Below are positions 24,758 through 31,997 of a DNA stretch of 33,969 nt, in pieces. The stretch is from positions 1-33,969 of the forward strand of contig JANNKX010000054.1 of the NCBI GenBank assembly GCA_031396505.1. The letters run 5' to 3'. Numbering within the stretch: the first letter of the stretch is position 1; every line of letters starts with the position of its first letter. Under the pieces are notes generated by a model. It was not told where the DNA came from. It did no database searches and saw nothing but the letters and a program-made list of their open reading frames with translations. The position numbers and the translations under genes were made by a program. The stretch is from JAAFHS01 sp031396505. Its GTDB lineage: Bacteria > Pseudomonadota > Alphaproteobacteria > Rhodobacterales > Rhodobacteraceae.

Positions 24758-25719
24758 GCGGCCATCGCCCCTGCAAAAGCCTGCCGCAGCGCACGGATCA
24801 CCTGGGCCGGGTGCGCAATCGCAAGGATCGTCCGATCCGCAATCCCCGCCGATGCCAGATACCATCCCAGATGTTTGCGTGCGACGCGAGCACCCAGATC
24901 GACCCCGTAGAAATCCAGCATCGCCTCGTAATGTTCCACCACCAGATCGCACAGCGCATCACCCTGCGGGATCACCGGGGCGGGTGTGCCGTGCAGCGCA
25001 TGCGCAATCACCGCCAGCGTCCATGGTGCACCCTGCGCGCCCCGCCCGATCATCACCCCGTCCGCCCCCGATGCCGCAAGTGCCGCCCGCGCCGAGGCCA
25101 CATCCACAATGTCGCCGTTCGTAATCACCGGAATGCCGACCGCGTCCTTCACCGCCCGGATTGCCGCCCAATCCGCCGCCCCCTTGTAAAACTGACATCG
25201 CGTGCGCCCGTGGATCGTCACCATTCGGATGCCCGCACCTTCCGCCCGTCGCGCCAGTTCCGGCGCATTCAACGCCGCATCATCCCACCCCAGGCGCGTT
25301 TTCAGCGTGACCGGCACATCCACCGCCGCCACCACGGCGTCGATAATCCGCAATGCGTGATCTGGCTCCTTCATCAGCGCAGACCCCGACCATCCTGTCG
25401 TCACCCGCTTGGCCGGACAGCCCATGTTGATATCAATGATGCGCGCGCCCATGCCCGCCACGTATTTTGCCGCCTCGGCCATCCAGTACGGATCGCGCCC
25501 CGCGATCTGCACCGCCGTCGCCCCTTCGCCAAAACCCAGTTCCGCCCGCGCCCGCGCCAAGGGCTGCGCCTGTACAACTTCCTGACTGCCGATCATTTCG
25601 GACGCAACCAACCCCGCGCCAAACCGCGCCACCATCCGCCGGAACGGCAGATCAGTGATCCCCGCCATCGGGGCCAGCAGCACCGCCGGATCGACCGCAA
25701 TATCATTCACGCGCAGCAA
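24754..25719 (-). CDS. dusB: tRNA-dihydrouridine synthase DusB (NifR3)
   Basis: This flavoprotein of about 321 residues reduces uridine to dihydrouridine in tRNA. It has LLAPMAGITDLPFRR at 14-28, DINMGCPAKRV (Cys101 as general acid), TIHGRTRCQ, NGDI and the phosphate loop VMIGRGAQG. The start is uncertain. TTG at 25719 puts 13 residues before the first conserved block and has GGAAGG about 10 bp upstream; a CTG two codons earlier and a GTG at 25710 are alternatives, and no ATG is available. It is the first gene of the long ntr block and is divergent from ispDF. Confidence 0.92.
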   Translation of the reverse strand: MLRVNDIAVDPAVLLAPMAGITDLPFRRMVARFGAGLVASEMIGSQEVVQAQPLARARAELGFGEGATAVQIAGRDPYWMAEAAKYVAGMGARIIDINMGCPAKRVTTGWSGSALMKEPDHALRIIDAVVAAVDVPVTLKTRLGWDDAALNAPELARRAEGAGIRMVTIHGRTRCQFYKGAADWAAIRAVKDAVGIPVITNGDIVDVASARAALAASGADGVMIGRGAQGAPWTLAVIAHALHGTPAPVIPQGDALCDLVVEHYEAMLDFYGVDLGARVARKHLGWYLASAGIADRTILAIAHPAQVIRALRQAFAGAMAA

Positions 25720-25801
25720 TTGCAGGCATCCTTCCCGTTCACACTGGAAACTAGGGCGGCGTTGCCGCGATAGCTACCCGCCGCTCGCATGAATCTGATG
25801 C

Positions 25802-25824
25802 AAAAACAAGCTTTGCCTGTTTTT
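25802..25824. repeat. A/T-rich inverted repeat in the dusB-ispDF divergent region
   Basis: AAAAACA and TGTTTTT arms, with an inner G-C pair and one mismatch, surround a short loop in the 169-bp gap between the divergent genes. It may be a protein-binding site or a weak bidirectional terminator. No convincing promoter pair was found. Confidence 0.3.
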
Positions 25825-25888
25825 TAATCGCTCACGGGCCATCCGCCGCCCGATTGTCAGATCAAGGGCAGTCGCGTAGGAAAGGGCC

Positions 25889-27022
25889 ATGCACAGCGCC
25901 CTGTCCACCGCCATTGTCATCGTCGCTGCCGGACGCGGCTTGCGCGCAGGCGGCGACCTGGCCAAACAGTGGCAACTGCTTGGCGGCGAACCCGTTCTTG
26001 CCCATACCATCCGCGCCTTTGCGGGCCTTGGCCGCATCCTGACCGTGATCCACCCCGATGATGCTGCGCGCGCCCAAACCTTGGGCACCGAAATCGTCAC
26101 AGGCGGTATCACGCGCACAGAATCGGTGCGCAACGCCCTTGTCGCACTGCAAGGCCGGGGCATCACCCGCGTCCTGATCCATGATGCCGCCCGCCCGCTT
26201 GTGCCGCGCCCCGTCATCGCTGCCGTGTTGGCCGCCCTTGATCACGCGCCTGCCGCCGCACCCGCCCTGCCCGTCACCGATGCCTTGTGGCGCGGCGAAA
26301 ATGGCCATGTCACAGGCACGCAAGACCGCAACACGCTGTTTCGCGCCCAAACCCCGCAGGGCTTTCACTATGACGCCATTCTTGCCGCCCATCTTGCCCG
26401 TGCCACAGATGCCGCCGATGATGTTGCAATCGCCCGTGCCCATGGCCTGCCCGTCATCATCACGCCGGGGCATGAAGATAACCTGAAACTGACCTTCCCG
26501 CAGGATTTCACCCGCGCCGAAGGCATCCTGAAAGGACGCCATATGGACGTGCGCCTCGGCAACGGCTTTGACGTTCACGCTTTTACCGACGGCGACCATG
26601 TCTGGCTCTGCGGCGTGCGCGTGCCCCATACACGCGCCATGCTCGGCCATTCCGACGCCGATGTCGGCATGCACGCCCTGACAGATGCCATCTATGGCGC
26701 CCTCGCCGAAGGCGACATTGGCACGCATTTCCCCCCCTCCGATCTGCAATGGAAAGGCGCCGACAGCCAGATTTTTCTCGCCCACGCAATGACCCGCCTG
26801 CGCACGCGCGGCTATGCCCTTGCCAATGCCGACGTCACCCTGATCTGCGAACGCCCCAAGATCGGCCCGCATGCCACTGAAATGCGCATGACCCTCGCCC
26901 GCATCATGGGGGTGGAGGTGGAACGTATCAGCGTGAAGGCCTCCACCTCCGAACAACTGGGCTTTACGGGGCGCGAGGAAGGGATCGCCGCCCTTGCCAC
27001 CGCCACGCTGGTGCCCGCATGA
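25889..27022 (+). CDS. ispDF: Bifunctional IspD/IspF of the MEP isoprenoid pathway
   Basis: This 377-residue fusion joins two steps. The N-terminal part (about 8-215) is 2-C-methyl-D-erythritol-4-phosphate cytidylyltransferase, with VAAGRGLRAGGDLAKQW, the TRTESVRNAL block, IHDAARPLVP and TPQGFHYDAI. The C-terminal part (from about 219) is 2-C-methyl-D-erythritol-2,4-cyclodiphosphate synthase, with zinc ligands in NGFDVHAF (Asp228, His230), GHSDADVGMHALTDAIYGAL and the FPPSD block. The fusion is typical of alphaproteobacteria and bypasses the separate step order because IspE acts between the two. The IspD signature has AKQW where PKQY is usual. The ATG at 25889 directly precedes the nucleotide-binding motif. 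Confidence 0.96.
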   Translation: MHSALSTAIVIVAAGRGLRAGGDLAKQWQLLGGEPVLAHTIRAFAGLGRILTVIHPDDAARAQTLGTEIVTGGITRTESVRNALVALQGRGITRVLIHDAARPLVPRPVIAAVLAALDHAPAAAPALPVTDALWRGENGHVTGTQDRNTLFRAQTPQGFHYDAILAAHLARATDAADDVAIARAHGLPVIITPGHEDNLKLTFPQDFTRAEGILKGRHMDVRLGNGFDVHAFTDGDHVWLCGVRVPHTRAMLGHSDADVGMHALTDAIYGALAEGDIGTHFPPSDLQWKGADSQIFLAHAMTRLRTRGYALANADVTLICERPKIGPHATEMRMTLARIMGVEVERISVKASTSEQLGFTGREEGIAALATATLVPA

Positions 27023-27085
27023 ACGTGCAGCTGTTCGTCCAAGCACACCTTTCTACGACAGAAGCTTTACGTAGGAGTTCTTACA

Positions 27086-27724
27086 TTGGGAATTGGTGAG
27101 GTTCTGTACTCTCTTTTGCTTGGTGCAACAGGGGGTGCAATCATTGGCATGATCATATGGGTCGTCCGCCGTTCCTCAAACAGTTCGCAGCAGGCTGTCG
27201 AGCCCTTATCTTCAGTCCCCCCGCGTTCTGAGTTCGGTCGCGACCAATTAGTCTTGACTGTCCTTGGAATAGGATACCTGCGCCCCGCCCCCGGCACATG
27301 GGCCTCCGCCGCAGCCATCGCCGCTGGTATCGTCATCGACCGCTACGCCGGTGCCCCCACCCTCGCCATCCTCACCATCGCCGTCACCGCCCTCGGCTTT
27401 TACGCCTGTGCCCGCACCCTGCAACCCGGTCAAGACCCCGCCCATGTCGTCATCGACGAACTGGCAGGCCAATGGCTGGCCCTCTTGTTCCCCGCCCTCG
27501 CCTTCTGGTTCAACGGCCATGACGGCTGGCTGCCATGGCCCGCCTGGGTCAGCGCATTCCTGTTCTTCCGCCTGTTCGACATCTGGAAACCGTGGCTCAT
27601 CGGGCGCGCCGACCGCCGCCATGATGCCGCTGGCGTCATGCTCGATGATCTCTGGGCCGGCCTCTTTGCCGGCATCGCCGTTATCGCAACCGGCATCCTT
27701 TACCACGTCATCTTCATCTTCTGA
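27086..27724 (+). CDS. pgpA: Phosphatidylglycerophosphatase A with an unusual N-terminal membrane extension
   Basis: The core (from about residue 54) is a normal PgpA, which dephosphorylates phosphatidylglycerol phosphate in the inner membrane. It has GIGYLRPAPGTWAS at 61-74, the VIDELAGQW active-site block at 122-130, and FRLFDIWKPW then DDLWAG. Ahead of it lie about 53 extra residues with a membrane helix (6-27, LYSLLLGATGGAIIGMIIWVV) and a Ser/Gln-rich linker. The TTG start at 27086 is supported by AGGAG at 27073-27077. The first part of the gene (to about 27280) is clearly A/T-richer than the rest, which suggests recombination or fusion. The stop overlaps the next start by one base. Confidence 0.85.
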   Translation: MGIGEVLYSLLLGATGGAIIGMIIWVVRRSSNSSQQAVEPLSSVPPRSEFGRDQLVLTVLGIGYLRPAPGTWASAAAIAAGIVIDRYAGAPTLAILTIAVTALGFYACARTLQPGQDPAHVVIDELAGQWLALLFPALAFWFNGHDGWLPWPAWVSAFLFFRLFDIWKPWLIGRADRRHDAAGVMLDDLWAGLFAGIAVIATGILYHVIFIF

Positions 27725-28215
27725 TGGACCCTGCCGCCCTCCTCACCCTCGCCCGCAGCAAAGGTGCCACCATCGCCACCGCCGAATCCTGCACCGGCGG
27801 CATGGTCGCAGCCGCCCTCACCGATGTCGCCGGATCATCCGATGTGTTTGATCGCGGCTTTGTCACCTATTCCAACGCCGCCAAGATCGACATGCTGAAC
27901 GTCTCCCCCACCACCCTGCACACCCACGGTGCCGTCTCCGAGCCTGTCGCCGCCGAAATGGCCACCGGTGCCCTCACCCGCTCCACCGCCACACACGCCG
28001 TCTCAATCACCGGCATCGCTGGCCCCGGCGCATCTGACCACAAACCCGAAGGCCGCGTCTGCTTTGGCCTCGCGCAAACAGGCCAGCCTACCCAAACCCA
28101 AACCATCGACTTCGGCCCCTTGGGCCGCGCGCAGGTCCGCGCTGCCGCCCGCAATCACGCGCTTGCTCTGCTCGCAGCGGCGCTCGGCCACACGCCCACA
28201 ACTTCCTCTCTGTGA
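27724..28215 (+). CDS. pncC: Nicotinamide-nucleotide amidase (CinA C-terminal domain protein PncC)
   Basis: This 163-residue stand-alone CinA C-terminal domain carries ATAESCTGGMVAAALTDVAG at about 19-38, the YSNAAK block and SITGIAGPGA. It deamidates nicotinamide mononucleotide to nicotinate mononucleotide in pyridine-nucleotide salvage. The start codon shares a base with the pgpA stop (TGATG), so the two are translationally coupled. It faces ratA convergently, with a hairpin-rich 47-bp gap. Confidence 0.92.
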   Translation: MDPAALLTLARSKGATIATAESCTGGMVAAALTDVAGSSDVFDRGFVTYSNAAKIDMLNVSPTTLHTHGAVSEPVAAEMATGALTRSTATHAVSITGIAGPGASDHKPEGRVCFGLAQTGQPTQTQTIDFGPLGRAQVRAAARNHALALLAAALGHTPTTSSL

Positions 28216-28228
28216 AAATATCCTACAG

Positions 28229-28268
28229 GGGTAAGGCCGCAGGCCGAAGGGGGGCGAGCCCCCTACCC
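28229..28268. repeat. Cloverleaf-like inverted-repeat element between convergent genes
   Basis: An outer stem (GGGTA 28229-28233 with TACCC 28264-28268) encloses two hairpins: GGCC-gca-GGCC at 28235-28245 and GGGGG-cgag-CCCCC at 28250-28263. It lies between the convergent ends of pncC and ratA and includes the ratA stop codon. It could be a bidirectional terminator or a copy of a dispersed repeat; there is no T tract. Confidence 0.45.
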
Positions 28269-28718
28269 GCCCACCCCATGCAACTCCGCCGCCCGCCGCT
28301 CGAACGCCCGCACCACCCGCTGCATCGCATCGTTGAACACCAGCCCGATGATCCCCTGCAAAATCGCATTGCGGAACTCGAAATCCACAAAGAACACGAT
28401 CTCCGACCCGCCCTCTGCCCGGTCCCGGAATCCCCAGGTCGACACCATCTTGCGAAACGGCCCGTCCAGATACTCTGTCTCGATCCGCTTCTCCTCCGGA
28501 TACAGCGTCACCCGGCTGCCAAAGCGTTCGCGGAACACCTTGAAGCTGATCACCAGATCTGCCTCCATCACCTCGCCCCCCGCAATCGGCCTGCGTGATC
28601 TGATCCGCGCCGCCGCATTCCACGGCAGGAACTTCGGATATGCCTCCACATCCGCCACCAGCGCATACATCTGTGCAGCACTATAGGGCACAACCTTGGT
28701 CTCATGGTGCGTGGGCAT
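28263..28718 (-). CDS. ratA: RatA/COQ10-type START-domain protein
   Basis: The 151-residue SRPBCC (START-like) protein begins MPTHHETKVVPYSAAQMYAL and shows the family block VADVEAYPKFLPWN. It ends with NAILQGIIGLVFNDAMQRVVRAFERRA. Relatives are COQ10, a ubiquinone-binding protein needed for respiration, and RatA, once described as a ribosome-association toxin. In alphaproteobacteria the COQ10-like role is more plausible. The ATG at 28718 is preferred over 28772, which adds 18 residues without similarity. It is divergent from hpt by 64 bp. Confidence 0.88.
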   Translation of the reverse strand: MPTHHETKVVPYSAAQMYALVADVEAYPKFLPWNAAARIRSRRPIAGGEVMEADLVISFKVFRERFGSRVTLYPEEKRIETEYLDGPFRKMVSTWGFRDRAEGGSEIVFFVDFEFRNAILQGIIGLVFNDAMQRVVRAFERRAAELHGVGG

Positions 28719-28782
28719 CGGCGTTTCCGTGACTTTGCGTTTCGGTCTTGTTATGCAACGGCTCTGTGACAAGGTGAACCTA

Positions 28783-29313
28783 ATGCCCGACTATGTGATC
28801 GACCAGATGATCAGCGCAAAATCCATCGCCGCCCGCGTGGAATCGCTCGCGCGCCAGATCACCACGCATTTCGCGGGCTCTGACCGCCTCATCGTCGTGG
28901 GCCTTTTGCGCGGCTCATTCGTGTTCATCGCCGACCTCGTCCGCGAAATTCATCTCCCCGTCGAGGTCGATTTTCTTGAGGCGTCGAGCTATGGCGACGC
29001 CATGCATTCCTCGCGCGAAGTGCGCATCCTGAAAGACCTGCGTGGTGAGATTGCGGGGCAAGACGTACTGGTCGTCGAAGACATCATCGACACCGGCTTC
29101 ACCCTGCACCACGTCACCAAACTGCTCCTCTCCCGCGGCCCCAAACGGCTGGAGGTTTGCGCGCTCCTCGACAAACCCTCGCGCCGCGAGGTTGATGTCA
29201 AAGCCACCTGGACGGGTTTTGAGATCCCCGATGAATTCGTCGTCGGCTACGGCATCGACTACGCCCAACGCAACCGCAACCTGCCTTTCATCGGCAAGGT
29301 GCGTTTCCCATGA
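28783..29313 (+). CDS. hpt: Hypoxanthine phosphoribosyltransferase
   Basis: This 176-residue purine-salvage enzyme converts hypoxanthine (or guanine) and PRPP to IMP (or GMP). It contains VVGLLRGSFVFIADL at 38-52, EASSYGD at 66-72, the PRPP-binding loop VVEDIIDTG at 97-105 and the base-binding VVGYGIDYAQRNRNLPFIG near the end. An AAGGTG ribosome-binding site precedes the ATG at 28783; the reading from 28696 was rejected. A small gene overlaps its stop codon. Confidence 0.94.
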   Translation: MPDYVIDQMISAKSIAARVESLARQITTHFAGSDRLIVVGLLRGSFVFIADLVREIHLPVEVDFLEASSYGDAMHSSREVRILKDLRGEIAGQDVLVVEDIIDTGFTLHHVTKLLLSRGPKRLEVCALLDKPSRREVDVKATWTGFEIPDEFVVGYGIDYAQRNRNLPFIGKVRFP

Positions 29314-29477
29314 ACCCCCGCTGGCTTCTGATGATGAAACGCTGGGCCCAGAACCCGCCCTCACCCGCCAAGATCAAACTCATGGCCGCCGTTCTGGCCA
29401 TTTGCCTCATGTTCTGGGGCATTGAACAAATCTGGGGCTGGCCCGATTGGCTGACCGTCAACAAGATGCGGCCGTGA
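29310..29477 (+). CDS. Small membrane protein of unknown function, coupled to hpt
   Basis: A 55-codon reading frame starts in an ATGA overlap with the hpt stop, the same coupling used by real gene pairs elsewhere in this window. The product starts MNPRWLLMMKRWAQNPPSPA and has a hydrophobic helix at about 22-43 (IKLMAAVLAICLMFWGIEQI). It ends with a short Trp-rich tail. The N-terminus is basic, which suggests that end stays in the cytoplasm. Codon use is G/C-ending like hpt. The function is unknown. Confidence 0.7.
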   Translation: MNPRWLLMMKRWAQNPPSPAKIKLMAAVLAICLMFWGIEQIWGWPDWLTVNKMRP

Positions 29478-29550
29478 AAACGCACAACAACAGCAACGCG
29501 AGGTGCGATCTTCCGCGCCCTTAGCATGGTGTCACCCACGCATCCTTGCA

Positions 29551-29578
29551 TTGATGATAACGTATATGCATCTAAAAT
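29551..29578 (+). promoter_or_regulatory. Possible promoter of the immunity-like gene
   Basis: TTGATG (29551-29556) and TAAAAT (29573-29578) are spaced 16 bp apart, about 30 bp before the start codon at 29608. The local A/T-rich sequence makes chance matches more likely. Confidence 0.3.
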
Positions 29579-29607
29579 TGGTGCTGAGATGCTGAAGGGG
29601 AACAATA

Positions 29608-30138
29608 ATGCCAGTGTGTCTATCCGGCAAAGACAGCTACCTTGACTTGCGCGGCGGCAACCCAAAGCTGCCGGTCTGTCCGGCCTGCGGCATTATCCTT
29701 GATCCCTATGGGCACGGCTTCCCCGGCAAGGCAAAACCCAAGTACGACCTTTCTTCCACGACCGAGGATATGGACCTGGTATCGCCGAGGCTGAAGGCCT
29801 TGCTCGAACAACAGTGTACCAGCCCCCTTGAATTTTTTGAGACCGGCGGTGGCTACTTTGTTTTGCGACCTGGACGATCGGTTGTTCTTGACCTCACGGA
29901 ATTGAACCCGGATCACGCAGCCCTCTGTAAAACCTGTGGCAAACTTATGGGATTGTACGCTCTTGTCATTGAGCCAAAAGTACTGCCCGGGCAAACACCA
30001 ATCGGCCCATTGGATCTGGTGCGCAGCCAGCAAGAGTTCGGAACTTTGCGTCAGCGCAACTCTGTCTTGATCGCAGGCGATCAGTTGGCGGTTGCGCTCA
30101 AAGCTGAACGCATGAAAGGCGTCATGTATCCCACTTGA
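29608..30138 (+). CDS. Probable double-CxxCG motif protein (SitI6-type immunity family)
   Basis: The 176-residue protein has two CxxCG motifs, CPACG at 24-28 and CKTCG at 107-111. That spacing and layout match the double-CxxCG family known from myxobacteria, where members (SitI6) are immunity proteins against polymorphic toxins. The four cysteines probably bind zinc. There is no signal peptide. An AAGGGG ribosome-binding site lies 7 bp before the ATG. Codon use is less G/C-rich than the neighbours, and no toxin gene is adjacent, so it looks like an acquired orphan. Identification rests on the motif pair and length and should be treated as probable. Confidence 0.6.
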   Translation: MPVCLSGKDSYLDLRGGNPKLPVCPACGIILDPYGHGFPGKAKPKYDLSSTTEDMDLVSPRLKALLEQQCTSPLEFFETGGGYFVLRPGRSVVLDLTELNPDHAALCKTCGKLMGLYALVIEPKVLPGQTPIGPLDLVRSQQEFGTLRQRNSVLIAGDQLAVALKAERMKGVMYPT

Positions 30139-30153
30139 CGGCGCAAGCGTAGG

Positions 30154-30168
30154 GTGGGTGAAACCCAC
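30154..30168. repeat. GTGGGT-gaa-ACCCAC hairpin element
   Basis: A perfect 6-bp stem with a 3-nt loop lies 15 bp after the immunity-like gene, in the context GTAGGGTGGGTGAAACCCACG. Sequences of this GTAGGGTGGG...CCCAC form occur as dispersed repeats in many bacteria (recalled, not checked). It could also end the upstream transcript, although no T tract follows. Confidence 0.4.
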
Positions 30169-30232
30169 GTCTTCTCGTGCATCGCAAATCATGTCCGACG
30201 CGCGGGTCCACCTGCCTATCCCCCAAACACAA

Positions 30233-30249
30233 AAGGTTTCCAAAACCTT
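30233..30249 (-). terminator. Second hairpin downstream of the acyl-CoA ligase gene
   Basis: AAGGTTT and AAACCTT arms with a 3-nt loop are followed on the minus strand by TTGTGTTT. It is A/T-rich and therefore weak, possibly a backup terminator for the leftward ligase gene. Confidence 0.3.
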
Positions 30250-30299
30250 AAAATGGCCCCAAAAAATGCAATGCGACCATTGTTTTCATTCAACAATTC

Positions 30300-30321
30300 C
30301 AAAAATTGACAGCCGTCAATT
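30300..30321 (-). terminator. Rho-independent terminator overlapping the ligase stop codon
   Basis: AATTGAC (30304-30310) and GTCAATT (30315-30321) form a perfect 7-bp stem with a 4-nt loop. On the minus strand the stem runs directly into a T tract (GTCAATTTTTGG). The ligase TGA stop lies inside the stem. Confidence 0.45.
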
Positions 30322-31854
30322 CCCCGCCAACGTCAGCCGCAACTGCCGCCGCAAAATCTTGCCACTCGCCGTTTTCGGGATGCTCTCCACGAACCGCACT
30401 GCCGACAACTGCTTGTAGCTGGCCACCTGCCCCAGCAGCACCGCCTTCACTGCGTCCTCGGCAATCTCTGTCCCCGCGCGGCGCACGACAAAGGCCATCG
30501 GCCGCTCGCCCGCCTCATCGTCCGGTGCGCCGATCACCGCGCAATCGGCGATGTCTGGATGTGCGATCAGGATCGCCTCCAGTTCCGCTGGCGCCACCTG
30601 AAATCCCTTGACCTTGATCAGCTCTTTCACCCGGTCCAGAATCCACAGATAGCCATCCTCGTCGATCCGCCCTAGATCACCCGTGCGCAGCCAGCCGTCC
30701 GGCGTGACCGTGCGGGCTGTGGCCTCCGGGTTGTTCAGGTAGCCCAGCATCACCTGCGGCCCCTTGACCCAGACCTCGCCCGGCTCGCCTGCGGGCATGT
30801 CGGCACCCGTGTCTGCGTCCACCACCCGGCTGTGCGTCAGGGGGGCGGTCTGGCCTACTGATCCCGGCCGCGACATCCCCGGCGGCGTCAGATGCGTCAG
30901 CGGGCTCGCCTCGGTCATGCCATAGCCCTGCATCACCTCGCAGCCCAGCCGCGCGGCACAGGCCTCGGACAATTCATTGCCCATGGGCGCCGCCGCCGAC
31001 AGGATCACCCGCACCGATGACAGATCATGCGCATCCACCATCGGATGCTTGGCCAGCGCAAGCACCAAGGGCGGCACCACCATCAGCAGATCCATCCGGT
31101 GCGCCGCAATCAGTTTCAGCGACACCTCCAAATCAAACCGTGGCAGCGTGACCAGCGTCCCCCCGCCCCAGAGGTATGTATTCATCAGCACCATCATGCC
31201 GTAAATGTGGAAGAACGGCAGGATCGCCAGCGTCACCGCCCCCGGCTTCAACCCCAGCAGTGCGCCCCCCTGCAACAGGTTCGCCACCAGATTGGCATGG
31301 GACAGCATCACCCCCTTGGGCAAGCCCGTCGTGCCCGATGAATAGGGCAGCACCGCAATCCCGTTGATCAGATCGATGGGCACCTGTGCTGTTACCGGCG
31401 CACCGCCAAAGGCGGCGATGGTGGCGTCATCCATCATCAGGATTTCCGTAATACCGGTGCCCGCCACGGCCTCGCGTGCCAGATCGGCAAAAGCGGGCGC
31501 CACACATAACACGCGCGCGCCGGAATCCAGCAGTTGATGGTGCAGCTCGTTTGCCATGTAAGACGGGTTCGCCGTGGTCAACGTCGCCCCCGCCCAAAGC
31601 GTGCCGTGAAAAACCACGGCATACGCCGGACAGTTCGGTGCCATCAACGCCACCACGTCGCCAACACCGATGCCCCGGTCACGCAAACCGCCCGCAAAGG
31701 CTTGGGTCGCGGCAACAAGATCTGCCCCCGTGGTAACCTGCCCGGTAAGCCCGTCGATCAACGCGGCCTGACCGGGGACAAGGCCCGCAAAGACGGCTTC
31801 GGTGATGGATTGATTGGGCACTGGCGGCATCTTGTAGGGGCTGTGATAGATCAT
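30316..31854 (-). CDS. Acyl-CoA ligase, 4-coumarate-CoA ligase-like (ANL superfamily)
   Basis: This 512-residue AMP-binding enzyme activates a carboxylic acid to the acyl-AMP and then to the CoA thioester. The P-loop YSSGTTGLPKGVMLSH is at about 160-175. YGMTEASP, WLRTGDLGRIDEDGYLWILDR and VKGFQVAPAELE follow, and the catalytic lysine is in KTASGKILRR near the C-terminus. The start MIYHSPYKMPPVPNQSITE is typical of the 4CL-like group. The substrate may be an aromatic or medium-chain acid; it cannot be read from the sequence. The gene is monocistronic and divergent from the MFS gene by 143 bp. Confidence 0.9.
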   Translation of the reverse strand: MIYHSPYKMPPVPNQSITEAVFAGLVPGQAALIDGLTGQVTTGADLVAATQAFAGGLRDRGIGVGDVVALMAPNCPAYAVVFHGTLWAGATLTTANPSYMANELHHQLLDSGARVLCVAPAFADLAREAVAGTGITEILMMDDATIAAFGGAPVTAQVPIDLINGIAVLPYSSGTTGLPKGVMLSHANLVANLLQGGALLGLKPGAVTLAILPFFHIYGMMVLMNTYLWGGGTLVTLPRFDLEVSLKLIAAHRMDLLMVVPPLVLALAKHPMVDAHDLSSVRVILSAAAPMGNELSEACAARLGCEVMQGYGMTEASPLTHLTPPGMSRPGSVGQTAPLTHSRVVDADTGADMPAGEPGEVWVKGPQVMLGYLNNPEATARTVTPDGWLRTGDLGRIDEDGYLWILDRVKELIKVKGFQVAPAELEAILIAHPDIADCAVIGAPDDEAGERPMAFVVRRAGTEIAEDAVKAVLLGQVASYKQLSAVRFVESIPKTASGKILRRQLRLTLAGN

Positions 31855-31949
31855 GGCTGTCCTCCCGTTTTGCGCGATGCTAATCCGACTGTCCGCAATT
31901 GGGCACTGAAATTTTCGCAGGCTTTGCCATGATGGAAACCGCCCCTCGT

Positions 31950-31974
31950 TGACACGCCACGCGGCCCGGTGTCA
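31950..31974. promoter_or_regulatory. TGACAC/GTGTCA inverted repeat upstream of the MFS gene
   Basis: Two perfect 6-bp arms (31950-31955 and 31969-31974) are separated by 13 bp, 23 bp before the MFS start codon. The first arm overlaps a TTGACA -35-like hexamer, but no -10 is at the right distance. It may be a regulator-binding site. Confidence 0.25.
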
Positions 31975-31997
31975 GTGGCACGCAAAGGGCACCGTGC

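Noticed and set aside
25862..27046. 394-codon Gly/His-rich frame antisense to ispDF
   Set aside because: Low-complexity Gly-rich product without motifs; ispDF is certain on the other strand.
28263..28772. RatA as a toxin of a toxin-antitoxin pair
   Set aside because: There is no partner antitoxin gene, and the protein fits the COQ10-like START group found widely in alphaproteobacteria.
29266..29664. Possible CRISPR or tandem repeats around the A/T-rich patch
   Set aside because: No repeat unit recurs at regular spacing; only single hairpins are present.
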